DNA from: Flammeovirga kamogawensis
Lineage (GTDB): Bacteria; Bacteroidota; Bacteroidia; Cytophagales; Flammeovirgaceae
DNA: 64,000 bases
Direction of reading: 5' to 3'
Assembly: GCF_018736065.1 (NCBI RefSeq)
Contig: NZ_CP076128.1
Coordinates: 3,325,501-3,389,500, forward strand
Positions 34,452 through 43,586 of the stretch are shown piece after piece. The number at the start of each line of letters is the position of its first letter. The stretch's first letter is position 1. The notes below the pieces were generated by a model. That model had not been told where the DNA came from. It did not search any database and saw nothing but the letters and a program-made list of their open reading frames with translations. The position numbers were made by a program, and so were the translations under genes.

Positions 34452-36398
34452 ATGGAGGTTAGGCGCTGGCACATTATTATTGGGTTTACAATTCTATTTG
34501 TAACATATGCTTTAGTTTTATTGAATATTCAGGTATTTAGTAAGAACTATAAAATGCGTGCAGAGGCAAATATTGTAGAACGTGTTGTAGAGTATCCATT
34601 AAGAGGTATGATCTATGACCGTAATGGAAAATTATTAGCATCGAATGCAGCCGTATTTGATGTAATGATTGTACCTAAAGTATTTAAGGTATTACCTCAA
34701 GACTCTTTAGAATTAGCAGGAATGCTTGATTATACTATTGAAGAGCTTCGTTACAATATCAAAAAAGCCAAGTATTACTCTTGGTATAAACCTTCTGTAT
34801 TTAAAAAACAATTGACAGAATCTGAATATGCAAAGATTCAGGATAAGATAATTCGTTACAAAGGTCTTTCAATTCAAGCAAGAACAATCCGTTCTTATCC
34901 TCATAAAAGTTTAGCAAATGCTTTAGGGTATGTAAAAGAAGTTACAAGAGATTTTCTTAAAAAAGATTCTGCTAATTATTATCAAAGCGGTGACCTTATT
35001 GGAAAGAGTGGAATAGAGAAATTCTATGAAAAAGAATTACGTGGACAACGTGGCGTAAGCTACATTATGAAAAACGTAAAAGGTGTAACAAAGGGTAAGT
35101 TTGAAGATGGTAAATTAGATACCATTCCTCAAGTAGGAGCTACTTTAACATCATCTATTGATCTTGATCTCCAAGCATATGGAGAACTTTTAATGAAAGA
35201 TAAAAAGGGAGCAATTGTAGCAATAGATCCTAGTACAGGAGAAATTTTAGCAATGATTTCAGCACCTTCATATGATCCTAATGAATTAACAGGAGAAGGA
35301 AAAAGACTTTCTAAGCGTTATGGAGATTTATCAAGGGATACAAATAAACCATTATTTAATCGAGCAATGCAGTCAAGGTATCCACCAGGATCTACCTTTA
35401 AAACTGTAATGGCAATGATTGGTTTACAAACAGGAGCAGTAGATACATTAACAACATACTTTAGTTGTAATAAACGTTTAGTGGGATGCCATAACCATGA
35501 TTCTCCATTAAATTTAAAAGGATCTATTATTAACTCTTGTAATCCATGGTACTATCAAGAAATTCGTAGAATGTTAAATGATGAAGGTAAAAGGTATGAA
35601 ACCTCAGACCTTTTAAGAAAGACATTAGATGATTGGAAAATAGATGTACAGGATTACGGTCTAGGACGAAAGTTAGGGGTTGATATGCCTTATGAGAAAG
35701 GTGGATTAGTACCTAGTTCTAAATTATATGATCGTATTTACAAAGGTGGAGGATGGAAAATTAGTACAATACATTCCATTAGTATTGGGCAGGGTGAGGT
35801 ATTAGCAATGCCTATTCAATTAGCAAATTTAGGTGCTATAATAGCAAATAGAGGATATTATTATTCTCCTCATATTATTAAAAGTATAGGAGGAAAAGGT
35901 CCTTTAGAGCAATATAAAGAAAAACACAAAGTTGATATAAAACCAGAATATGTAGATCATATTGCTAGAGCAATGGCTGATGTACCAAGAATAGGTACTG
36001 CACGAAGAGCATATAGTCCGGATATAGTAATTTGTGGTAAAACAGGTACAGCACAAAATCCTCATGGAGAAGATCATTCTATTTTTATGGGTTTTGCTCC
36101 ACTTTATAATCCAAAAATTGCAATAGCAGTTTATGTGGAAAATGCTGGTTTTGGAGGTACGTGGGCAGCTCCAATTGCAAGCTTAATGATGGAAAAATAT
36201 GTAAATGGAATAGTGAAACGCCCATATTTAGAAAAATATGTAAATAGCGTAAATCTAATTCAGAGAGAAAAGGAAAGAAAAGAAAAAGAAAGATTATTAA
36301 AAGAGCGTAGAGAAAAAGCAAAGGAACGTCTAAAAGCACAGCAACTACTGAGGCAAAAAAGGGATTCAATTGCAGTAACAACCTCTTCAGAATCATAA
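34452..36398 (+). CDS. mrdA: Penicillin-binding protein 2 (elongasome transpeptidase)
   Basis: D,D-transpeptidase that cross-links peptidoglycan during lateral wall growth with RodA and MreBCD. 648 aa: one N-terminal membrane helix (about 6-25), PBP dimerisation domain (about 45-220), transpeptidase domain with Ser314-x-x-Lys317 (PPGSTFKT), Ser362-x-Asn364 (SCN) and Lys530-Thr-Gly (CGKTGTAQ). The C-terminal 45 residues are very Lys/Arg/Glu-rich. A GGAG-like site precedes the ATG. It is the last gene of the DUF58-BatA transcript; mreC, mreD and rodA are not here. Confidence 0.95.
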   Translation: MEVRRWHIIIGFTILFVTYALVLLNIQVFSKNYKMRAEANIVERVVEYPLRGMIYDRNGKLLASNAAVFDVMIVPKVFKVLPQDSLELAGMLDYTIEELRYNIKKAKYYSWYKPSVFKKQLTESEYAKIQDKIIRYKGLSIQARTIRSYPHKSLANALGYVKEVTRDFLKKDSANYYQSGDLIGKSGIEKFYEKELRGQRGVSYIMKNVKGVTKGKFEDGKLDTIPQVGATLTSSIDLDLQAYGELLMKDKKGAIVAIDPSTGEILAMISAPSYDPNELTGEGKRLSKRYGDLSRDTNKPLFNRAMQSRYPPGSTFKTVMAMIGLQTGAVDTLTTYFSCNKRLVGCHNHDSPLNLKGSIINSCNPWYYQEIRRMLNDEGKRYETSDLLRKTLDDWKIDVQDYGLGRKLGVDMPYEKGGLVPSSKLYDRIYKGGGWKISTIHSISIGQGEVLAMPIQLANLGAIIANRGYYYSPHIIKSIGGKGPLEQYKEKHKVDIKPEYVDHIARAMADVPRIGTARRAYSPDIVICGKTGTAQNPHGEDHSIFMGFAPLYNPKIAIAVYVENAGFGGTWAAPIASLMMEKYVNGIVKRPYLEKYVNSVNLIQREKERKEKERLLKERREKAKERLKAQQLLRQKRDSIAVTTSSES

Positions 36399-36400
36399 AA

Positions 36401-36438
36401 AAAGGGAAATACACGTTAAATGTATTTCCCTTTTTATT
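36401..36438. terminator. Bidirectional terminator between mrdA and lytT
   Basis: Perfect 13-bp stem AAAGGGAAATACA (36401-36413) / TGTATTTCCCTTT (36421-36433) with A/T runs on both sides. Confidence 0.88.
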
Positions 36439-36453
36439 TATCTGAATGTCTCG

Positions 36454-37230
36454 TTATGAATTAGGCATTATTCCTTTACTATATATTGTATCTTTTACTA
36501 TTTGTTGATATAAACGCCCAATTGGAAGCATTTTACCATTTTTAAGCTCTACCTGATTTCCCTCAATTGCATTTACCTTTTTTAAAGAAATAGCATATGA
36601 TCTATGAATTCTGATAAACTCATCTTCGGGAAGATTTTCAAGAATTTTAGTTAATGTATAATGAACAACCATTTCTCCATTAGACGTATATACACGTAAG
36701 TAATCTTTTAAACTTTCCATGTATATAATATCTTCTAAAGCAACTTTAACCATTTTCTTCTCTACTTTTAAGAAAATATATGGGGGTTCTTCAGAATTAG
36801 AAGAAGTACCACTGCTTACAACAGCTTGAGGAGCTTTAGGCTGGGTTTTACTATTGGCAGCCTCTTTAGTATTAATGAGTTGAGATGCTTTATTGGCAGC
36901 TTTTAAAAAACGTTGAAATGAAATTGGCTTTAGTAAATAATCTAATGCAGAAATTTCAAATCCCTCTAAAGCATACTCTCTATAAGCCGTAGTTAATATT
37001 ACTTCAGGTTTTTTTTCTAACGATTTGACAAAATCAATACCTGTTAACATTGGCATATTGATATCCAAAAACATTAAATCAACTTTCTCATTTTGTAGCA
37101 CATTGAAAGCATCTATTGCACTTTCACATTTAGCCACAATTTCAAATTCACTAAGGCGTTGAAGATAATTTTCAATTACCTTAATTGCCAGTGGCTCATC
37201 ATCAACTATTAGGCATTTTATTGTGCTCAT
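36454..37230 (-). CDS. LytTR-family response regulator of a LytS/LytT pair
   Basis: 258 aa. Receiver 1-118 with CLIVDDEP, phospho-acceptor Asp in LMFLDINMPML, Thr in ILTTAYREYA and Lys in YLLKPIS. A Ser/Pro/Ala-rich linker (about 128-150) leads to the LytTR domain (150-250: FLKVEKKMVKVALEDIIYMES, FIRIHRSYAISL). It overlaps the upstream kinase gene by 29 bp, a firm cognate pair. Direct repeats of LytTR-box form lie just upstream of the operon, so autoregulation is likely. Confidence 0.95.
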   Translation of the reverse strand: MSTIKCLIVDDEPLAIKVIENYLQRLSEFEIVAKCESAIDAFNVLQNEKVDLMFLDINMPMLTGIDFVKSLEKKPEVILTTAYREYALEGFEISALDYLLKPISFQRFLKAANKASQLINTKEAANSKTQPKAPQAVVSSGTSSNSEEPPYIFLKVEKKMVKVALEDIIYMESLKDYLRVYTSNGEMVVHYTLTKILENLPEDEFIRIHRSYAISLKKVNAIEGNQVELKNGKMLPIGRLYQQIVKDTIYSKGIMPNS

Positions 37231-38356
37231 TTCTTGGTATTTTTAATGTTACTCTAAATATATCTTCACCATCGTTAATATTCAATGTGTAATTGTCTCC
37301 ATAAAGAAGCCTTAATCGTCTTCTAGCATTTGAGAGACCGAATCCACCAGTCTTAGTCTTCTTTGGAGACGTTTGTACGGGTAGATTAAATGGTAAAGGA
37401 GTTTGATCAATACTTGGATTTTCTACTTCAAAAGTGATAAAATCCTCTGATATCTTCAAATTTAAACTAATTTCAATAGAGTTCAATTTGTTTTTTACCC
37501 CATGTTTAAATGTATTTTCAATAAAAGGAAGAAATAAAAGTTGAGGAACTCTAACATCTTCTGCTTTACCTTCTATGTTAAATGTTAGTGCTAATCTATT
37601 TCCAAACCTAAGTTTTTCTAAGTCCAAATAGTTATTCATATAATAGAGTTCATCAGCAAGATTAACTCTAGATTCTTTTTGGTAGAGCATATAACTCATT
37701 AATTCTGATAATTTCATAACCGCATCAGATGCTTGGTCACTTTTATCTAGTGTTAATGAATAAATATTATTAAGCGTATTGAATAAAAAGTGAGGTTGAA
37801 TTTGAGATTTCAATAAATTCAACTCAGTCATCATATTCTGTTTTTCTAACTCTCTTGTTTTCTTTTGGTTGAGAATCCAATTACGCGTTAGACTAATAGA
37901 GGTAGTTAAACCCAATACATATAATTCTCCAGTAATAATTGCTATTACATGGTTTGTACTAAAAATTTCTGCTTGTGCACCAGCTTCAGGCCATACAGGC
38001 AATAGAAACTGCTGTGTGAGAAATACTTTTAAGTACATCATAACTACTAATGATATTCCTAAATTTAATAAATAGAGTAAATATTTTTTAGAAGGAATAT
38101 ACTTTGGTAGTAAATAATAAGCATGATAATACGATAACGGTATATGTATCGAGAAACCAATCAAGTTAGATTGGAAGGAATATAAATAGTCGTCATAGTA
38201 GCTTCCCCAGCGCAATCCATTTAAAACAAAATAGATTACCCAAAAGATTACATGATATATTATCGGCTTGCTGAGCTTTAAATGCATCGATTTAGGAATA
38301 TGATCAAAAATGTTCACAGGTTCATCGAATAGCTTATCTTTTGCTGTAGTAGTCAT
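37202..38356 (-). CDS. LytS-like membrane sensor histidine kinase
   Basis: 384 aa. Four hydrophobic helices in the first 160 residues (7TM/LytS-like short sensor without an extracellular domain), a coiled coil, then the His_kinase domain with phospho-acceptor His in LKSQIQPHFLFNTLNNIYSL. The ATPase domain has an N-box FIENTFKHGVK and a glycine box GGFGLSNARRRL. It phosphorylates the response regulator encoded immediately downstream. The signal sensed is unknown. Divergent from susC. Confidence 0.94.
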   Translation of the reverse strand: MTTTAKDKLFDEPVNIFDHIPKSMHLKLSKPIIYHVIFWVIYFVLNGLRWGSYYDDYLYSFQSNLIGFSIHIPLSYYHAYYLLPKYIPSKKYLLYLLNLGISLVVMMYLKVFLTQQFLLPVWPEAGAQAEIFSTNHVIAIITGELYVLGLTTSISLTRNWILNQKKTRELEKQNMMTELNLLKSQIQPHFLFNTLNNIYSLTLDKSDQASDAVMKLSELMSYMLYQKESRVNLADELYYMNNYLDLEKLRFGNRLALTFNIEGKAEDVRVPQLLFLPFIENTFKHGVKNKLNSIEISLNLKISEDFITFEVENPSIDQTPLPFNLPVQTSPKKTKTGGFGLSNARRRLRLLYGDNYTLNINDGEDIFRVTLKIPRNEHNKMPNS

Positions 38357-38390
38357 TTATTAACTTAATTTTATTAATAGATGCTAAATA

Positions 38391-38480
38391 ACAGTTAAGC
38401 GTCGATAGAACAATTAAATTAGATTTAATGCAGTAAATATAGGATTTTATGACGTTTATCCATAGTTGAATGCAGTTTAT
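38391..38480. promoter_or_regulatory. LytTR-type direct repeats between lytST and susC
   Basis: GACGTTTAT (38451-38459) and GCAGTTTAT (38472-38480) each match 8 of 9 positions of the LytTR consensus [TA][AC][CA]GTTN[AG][TG] and are separated by exactly 12 bp. A perfect single copy, ACAGTTAAG, is at 38391-38399. On the minus strand a -7-like TATATTTA is at 38441-38434, so the repeats lie just upstream of a likely lytS promoter. Confidence 0.55.
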
Positions 38481-38577
38481 CCTTGAAATAGTGTCGTCTA
38501 GCATTAGTTAATCACTGTTAATCTATTTTTTTAAAATTCCTTAAGTGTTCGTTATACATTTACGATATCAAGAATCC

Positions 38578-38630
38578 GCGGAGGAGTGTTTCCTTCGCCT
38601 TGCGAACAAACTTATTACTCTCTGTTCGCA
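38578..38630 (+). other. Two tandem hairpins in the susC leader
   Basis: Hairpin 1: 38578-38586 pairs with 38590-38598 (9 bp, two wobbles, 3-nt loop). Hairpin 2: TGCGAACA (38601-38608) pairs perfectly with TGTTCGCA (38623-38630). The patch is much richer in GC than the surroundings and lies between a -7-like TACATTTA (38555-38562) and the susC ATG at 38660, so it should be in the 5' UTR. Confidence 0.5.
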
Positions 38631-38659
38631 TCGTCTGTTCATCTAACCTTCAGTTCAAT

Positions 38660-41650
38660 ATGAAATTCAGACTACTAACTTTAGTCATTAGCTTATTACT
38701 AATGACAAACGTACTTCAAGCACAAGACCGTGTAGTGAAGGGTATAGTAAAAGAGTCAGGCTCAGAAGAGCCACTACCTGGTGTTAACGTATTAATACAA
38801 GGTACATCTACTGGTTCAACAACCGATTTTAATGGAGAATTTTCTCTATCAATTCCAGAAGGAAGTACATTAGTATTTTCTTATGTGGGTTACATGGCAC
38901 AAGAAGTTGTTGTTGGTAACCAATCTGTAATCAACGTTTCTTTAGAAGTTGATGCAGAGCAATTAGAAGAAGTTGTAGTAACAGCTTTAGGTGTTGAAAG
39001 AAGCTCAAAGAGTTTGACTTATTCGACGCAATCTGTTAGTTCTGAGGAATTAACAACAGTTAAAGATCCTAACATGATGAATGCTCTATCTGGTAAGGTA
39101 GCAGGTCTTCAGGTTAATAAAAGTGGGTCTGGAGCAGGTGGTTCAGTAAAAATTACTCTAAGAGGTAATACATCTGTAGCAGGTTCAAATTCACCTTTAT
39201 ATGTAGTTGATGGTATGCCATTAGCAGGATCAGGTGCAACTCAAGCTAATAATGCTATTGATGATGCGGGACGTGATGGTGGAGATGGTGTCTCTAACTT
39301 AAATCCTGAGGATATTGAAAGTATCAATGTATTAAAAGGAGCGGCAGCATCAGCTCTTTATGGTAGCCAAGCAGCAAATGGAGTAATTCTTATTACTACT
39401 AAAAAAGGACATGCAGGGCATTCTAAAATTACTTTTTCTTCAAACTTTACTGTTGATTCTCCAATGTTATTACCAGAGACTCAATCAAAGTATAATATTG
39501 ATGGATCTGCTGTTACAGGAGAATCTTTAAATAGTGAGGACTTTTTTAAGAATGGTCTTACATGGGTAAACGCTATTTCTGCTACCAAAGGTGGTGAAAA
39601 TTCACAAACTTACTTATCATATGCATACACTGACGCACAAGGAGTAATAGAAACAAATACTTTTAACAAGCATAACTTTACAGCAAGAAATACATCAAAA
39701 ATGTACGATGGAAAGTTAGAACTTTCTGCAGGCATTAATTATATCCACCAAGAAGGTAATAACAGACCTGGTGTTGGTACTCCAATGAATGCTATCGCAT
39801 CAGCATTATTATCGCCAAGAGGTATCTCTAAATCAGATATGCAAAATTATGAAGTTTATGATCCTGTTAGAAAAATTTATGTTCAAAATTGGCAGGAAAA
39901 TGATACTCAATATTTAACAGATAATCCATATTGGGTATTAAATCGAAACATGATTGAAGAAACTAGAGATAGATTTATAGTTACAGGAAAAGCAAAATAT
40001 AATATTAGTGATTGGTTGTGGGCTCAAGGTCGAATCAGTATCGATAATACTACTGATGTTTGGGATAGAAAAGCTTATGCAACAACTAACACTACTTCTG
40101 TTGGCTTCAATGAAAATGGTATCACAAATGGAGGGTATTTTAGAGATGATTTTAATAATAATCAGGTATACGCTGACGCCATAATTAATGGAAATAAAAA
40201 ATTTGGTAACCTTTCAATAACAGGTTTATTAGGTACTTCAATTACTGATCAAAAAACATACTTGAAGAGAATTGATACAGGAAGAGGAACATTGAAATTC
40301 GCAAATTTATTTTCTTCATCTGCTTTACCTGATGGAAATAGTATTGTTTATGAACAAACACAAAGACAAGTACAATCTGTATTTGGTAGTTTCCAATTTG
40401 GTTTTAAGGATATGGTATTTTTAGATGTTACTGGACGTAATGATTGGTCAAGTACTTTACCTGAAAAAAATAATTCTTATTTCTATCCTTCAGTTGGTTT
40501 AACTGCAGTTCTTAATGAGATGGTAAAAATGCCGGAAGTAATCTCATTAGCAAAAATTAGAGGTACATATACAATGTTAGGCAATGACGCTCCATTTGGG
40601 GTGACTACTGTTCAACATACTATTAACCCTTATACGGGTTCTTTAGAAAGAGCTAATACAGCACCTTTTGGAGATTTAAAACCAGAATCATCTAGATCTT
40701 TAGAATTAGGAGCAGAGTTAGAAATGTTTAATGGACTATTGTATTTCGATTTTAACTACTACAAAACAAATACAGAAGATCAGTTAATTAGAGTTCTTGC
40801 TCCTTCAGGTTCAGAGTATACTTACAATTATGTAAATACAGGTAATATTCAAAATCAAGGTTATGAAATAGCTTTAACTGCAATTCCTGTTTCTAAGGGA
40901 GATGTAACATGGACAACTACATTTAACTTCTCTAAAAATGAAAACAAAGTAGTTGAACTTTATTCAGATGATCCAGAAAGAATCGAATGGCTAACTGATG
41001 GTGCAAATGCAGCATATTCTCTAGGATTAAAACAAGGTGGTTCTTATGGAGATATTTATGGATATGATTTTGCAAGAGAAGAAGATGGTACTATGTCTAT
41101 TGATTCTGAAACAGGTTTACCTTATAGAGGAGCAGAAAGAGTAAAAGTAGGTAACTCAAACCCTGATTTTATGCTTGGTTGGTCAAACTCTGTGAAGTAT
41201 AAGAATTTCACTTTAAATATGTTGATTGATGGTAAATTTGGTGGTGAAATAGTATCATTTACGCAATCATATATGGATTCAAGAGGAACTTCAAAATCTT
41301 GGGCAGATGCAGTTGAAGGTGGAACAGTTACAGTTGAAGGTGTTGAATTACCAGCTTTAGATTATTACGCAACGGTTTCAGGTCGTGATGGGGTTACATC
41401 TCAGTACGTTTATGATGCAACTAACATTAGATTAAGAGAATTATCAGTTGCTTATACATTTGCTCAAAACTTTGGTGTATTTGAAGATTTGACATTATCA
41501 GCTGTAGGAAGGAATTTATTCTTCTTTTATAATAATGCACCATTTGATCCAGATATTACATCTTCTTCAGGAAATGGTATGCAAGGTTTAGACTTTTTTG
41601 GAGTACCAGCAACAAGAAGCTTTGGTATGAATTTAAGAGTTAATTTCTAA
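38660..41650 (+). CDS. SusC/RagA-family TonB-dependent outer-membrane transporter
   Basis: 996 aa from the ATG at 38660, which starts a signal peptide (MKFRLLTLVISLLLMTNVLQAQ). The frame could be extended to a TTG at 38600, but that part overlaps the leader hairpins and has no signal features. Order: carboxypeptidase-regulatory-like domain (about 25-110, GIVKESGSEEPLPGVNVLIQG), TonB plug (about 115-225, SGKVAGLQV and ALYGSQAANGVILITTKKG), then a 22-strand barrel ending RSFGMNLRVNF. It imports oligosaccharides or peptides with the SusD partner downstream. No glycosidase is nearby, so the ligand is unknown. Confidence 0.96.
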   Translation: MKFRLLTLVISLLLMTNVLQAQDRVVKGIVKESGSEEPLPGVNVLIQGTSTGSTTDFNGEFSLSIPEGSTLVFSYVGYMAQEVVVGNQSVINVSLEVDAEQLEEVVVTALGVERSSKSLTYSTQSVSSEELTTVKDPNMMNALSGKVAGLQVNKSGSGAGGSVKITLRGNTSVAGSNSPLYVVDGMPLAGSGATQANNAIDDAGRDGGDGVSNLNPEDIESINVLKGAAASALYGSQAANGVILITTKKGHAGHSKITFSSNFTVDSPMLLPETQSKYNIDGSAVTGESLNSEDFFKNGLTWVNAISATKGGENSQTYLSYAYTDAQGVIETNTFNKHNFTARNTSKMYDGKLELSAGINYIHQEGNNRPGVGTPMNAIASALLSPRGISKSDMQNYEVYDPVRKIYVQNWQENDTQYLTDNPYWVLNRNMIEETRDRFIVTGKAKYNISDWLWAQGRISIDNTTDVWDRKAYATTNTTSVGFNENGITNGGYFRDDFNNNQVYADAIINGNKKFGNLSITGLLGTSITDQKTYLKRIDTGRGTLKFANLFSSSALPDGNSIVYEQTQRQVQSVFGSFQFGFKDMVFLDVTGRNDWSSTLPEKNNSYFYPSVGLTAVLNEMVKMPEVISLAKIRGTYTMLGNDAPFGVTTVQHTINPYTGSLERANTAPFGDLKPESSRSLELGAELEMFNGLLYFDFNYYKTNTEDQLIRVLAPSGSEYTYNYVNTGNIQNQGYEIALTAIPVSKGDVTWTTTFNFSKNENKVVELYSDDPERIEWLTDGANAAYSLGLKQGGSYGDIYGYDFAREEDGTMSIDSETGLPYRGAERVKVGNSNPDFMLGWSNSVKYKNFTLNMLIDGKFGGEIVSFTQSYMDSRGTSKSWADAVEGGTVTVEGVELPALDYYATVSGRDGVTSQYVYDATNIRLRELSVAYTFAQNFGVFEDLTLSAVGRNLFFFYNNAPFDPDITSSSGNGMQGLDFFGVPATRSFGMNLRVNF

Positions 41651-41671
41651 TTATTTAAGATAAAACTAGAT

Positions 41672-43270
41672 ATGAAAAATCTACTCAAAAGATATATACT
41701 ATTAGGAGCTGCATCACTAAGTTTATTTAGTTGTACGTCCAATTTTGAACAAATGAATGTTGATCCTAATAAGATCACAGATGAACAATTAGAGGCCGAT
41801 GGACAAATAATTGCAGCATATTTCCCTCAATTATCAAGATCAATTTATTATAATTTTGATAATTCGAATTGGAAATGGCAGGTGCAACAAAATTTGAATG
41901 GAGATGTATTCTCTGGATATATGGCTCCACCAACTCCATTTGCTGGTAATGCAAATGCTACTCATTATAACTTAATTTGGAATGATTGGCCTGCAAGTAT
42001 TGCATATGAAAATATAATGGGACCTGCTTATGAAATTGCAAAGAGAGAAGAAGACGCAGATCCACGTTTGTATGCAGTATCATTAGTACTTAAAGTATTA
42101 GGAATGCATAGAGTTACTGATGTTTATGGACCGAGTCCTTATTTAGGTTATGGTTCAGAAAATGTATCATACAATTCTCAAGAAGAAATTTATACTAGAT
42201 TTTTCGAAGAATTAAGTAAAGCAATTGAAATTCTTGGTGCTGAAGGTGCTGATGAACCTTATGGTGGTTTTTCAGGAGTTGATGATATCTTTCAAGGTGA
42301 TTTTGCTATGTGGAAAAAATTAGCTGCATCATTGAAATTAAGACTAGCTCTAAGAATATCAAATGTAGATCCAACAAATGCTAAGATTCATGCAGAATCA
42401 GCTATTTCAGCTGGTGTTTTTGAAGCAGGAGATAATGCTTTAGTTACATCTCCAATTATTCATCCTTTAGCAACGATCGCTCATAGTTGGGGTGATATAA
42501 AAATGGGTGCAACTATGGAATCTTTCCTTGTAGGATATAATGATCCACGTTTAGCTGTTTATTTTACTCCAGTTAATTCAGAACTTTCAGGTATTCCAGC
42601 TGATACATTCAAAGGTATACGTTCGGGTGTTGATTTACCAGACAAATCAGGAAGTCCATACACTGGATACTCTTCGATTAATGATAAATTTATTTCACAA
42701 ACATCACCAATAACATTAATGACAGGTGCTGAAGTATATTTCTTGAGAGCAGAAGCTGCTTTAAATGGATGGACAGCTGGCGGAACAACTCAAGAATTAT
42801 ATGAAGGCGGAATTAGAGAATCTTTCGCATTTTTAGGTGCAGGTGGTGTAGACTCTTATATTTCTGATATGTCTTCTGTACCTGCAAATTATTCAGACCC
42901 AAACTGGGCTTTAGCAGGAGCAGATTCATATGATATTGATGCAACAACTGATGTTAAAGTAGCATTTGATCAATCTAGAGCAATGGAGCAAATCATTACT
43001 CAAAAATGGATTGCAATGTTCCCAGAAGGAATGGAAGCTTGGTCAGAATTAAGAAGAACAGGTTATCCTAAAGTTTTCCCTGTAAAATATAATAAAAGTG
43101 GAGGGTTAATAGATACTACTAAAGGTATTCGTCGTTTAGGTTTCCCAAGTTATGAAGCTGGATCTAATCCAGAAGGTTATGCTAAAGCTGTGGAACTTCT
43201 TAAAAAAGAAGGTCAAGGTGGAGAGGATAATGGAGGAACACCAGTATGGTGGGATACAAAATCTATCTAA
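41672..43270 (+). CDS. SusD/RagB-family surface lipoprotein (SusD-like_2)
   Basis: 532-aa ligand-binding lid of the SusC transporter. Lipoprotein signal MKNLLKRYILLGAASLSLFSC. Helical TPR-like scaffold with the SusD-like_2 features: ADPRLYAVSLVLKVLGMHRVTDVYGPSPY and the end ITQKWIAMFPEGMEAWSELRRTGYP. It begins 21 nt after susC, the standard order. The family of the SusD-like_2 type is often linked to non-starch or peptide substrates; the actual ligand cannot be inferred. Confidence 0.95.
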   Translation: MKNLLKRYILLGAASLSLFSCTSNFEQMNVDPNKITDEQLEADGQIIAAYFPQLSRSIYYNFDNSNWKWQVQQNLNGDVFSGYMAPPTPFAGNANATHYNLIWNDWPASIAYENIMGPAYEIAKREEDADPRLYAVSLVLKVLGMHRVTDVYGPSPYLGYGSENVSYNSQEEIYTRFFEELSKAIEILGAEGADEPYGGFSGVDDIFQGDFAMWKKLAASLKLRLALRISNVDPTNAKIHAESAISAGVFEAGDNALVTSPIIHPLATIAHSWGDIKMGATMESFLVGYNDPRLAVYFTPVNSELSGIPADTFKGIRSGVDLPDKSGSPYTGYSSINDKFISQTSPITLMTGAEVYFLRAEAALNGWTAGGTTQELYEGGIRESFAFLGAGGVDSYISDMSSVPANYSDPNWALAGADSYDIDATTDVKVAFDQSRAMEQIITQKWIAMFPEGMEAWSELRRTGYPKVFPVKYNKSGGLIDTTKGIRRLGFPSYEAGSNPEGYAKAVELLKKEGQGGEDNGGTPVWWDTKSI

Positions 43271-43317
43271 ATAAATTTAGGTGAATAATAATATAACGGA
43301 CAATGAATTGATAACAA

Positions 43318-43345
43318 GCAGAGGATATCTTCCTCTGCCTGTTTT
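43318..43345 (+). terminator. First hairpin after susD
   Basis: GCAGAGGA (43318-43325) / TCCTCTGC (43331-43338) followed by CTGTTTTA. The 316-nt gap after susD (43271-43586) contains this, a second stronger hairpin and otherwise only AT-rich DNA. Confidence 0.55.
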
Positions 43346-43384
43346 ATAACTTCATTAAAGTTGTATTTTTCTTGAAAATATATT

Positions 43385-43412
43385 GAAAAGCTCCAGTTAT
43401 CTGGAGCTTTTC
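43385..43412 (+). terminator. Second hairpin after susD
   Basis: Perfect 12-bp stem GAAAAGCTCCAG (43385-43396) / CTGGAGCTTTTC (43401-43412) with a TTAT loop; A and T stretches within the stem give a short U tail. Confidence 0.65.
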
Positions 43413-43586
43413 TGCGTTTAATTAAATCGTTAAAAAAGACTATATCCTCTTAATCTTTATTAATCAAATGATCTTTATAAAATAAAATCAGTTTATAATA
43501 TCAACAATTGAAGAGTATTTGTAATCTTTACAGAAAGAATAAAAAAAACTTTACATCTTTCGACTAAACATCAAATTATTATTCAT

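Noticed and set aside
36454-37230. Both lytS and lytT products end in Met-Pro-Asn-Ser
   Set aside because: In lytS these codons come from the out-of-frame overlap with the start of lytT; in lytT they are at its true end. Coincidence.
38600-38659. TTG-initiated extension of the SusC protein
   Set aside because: It covers the leader hairpins and would bury the signal peptide.
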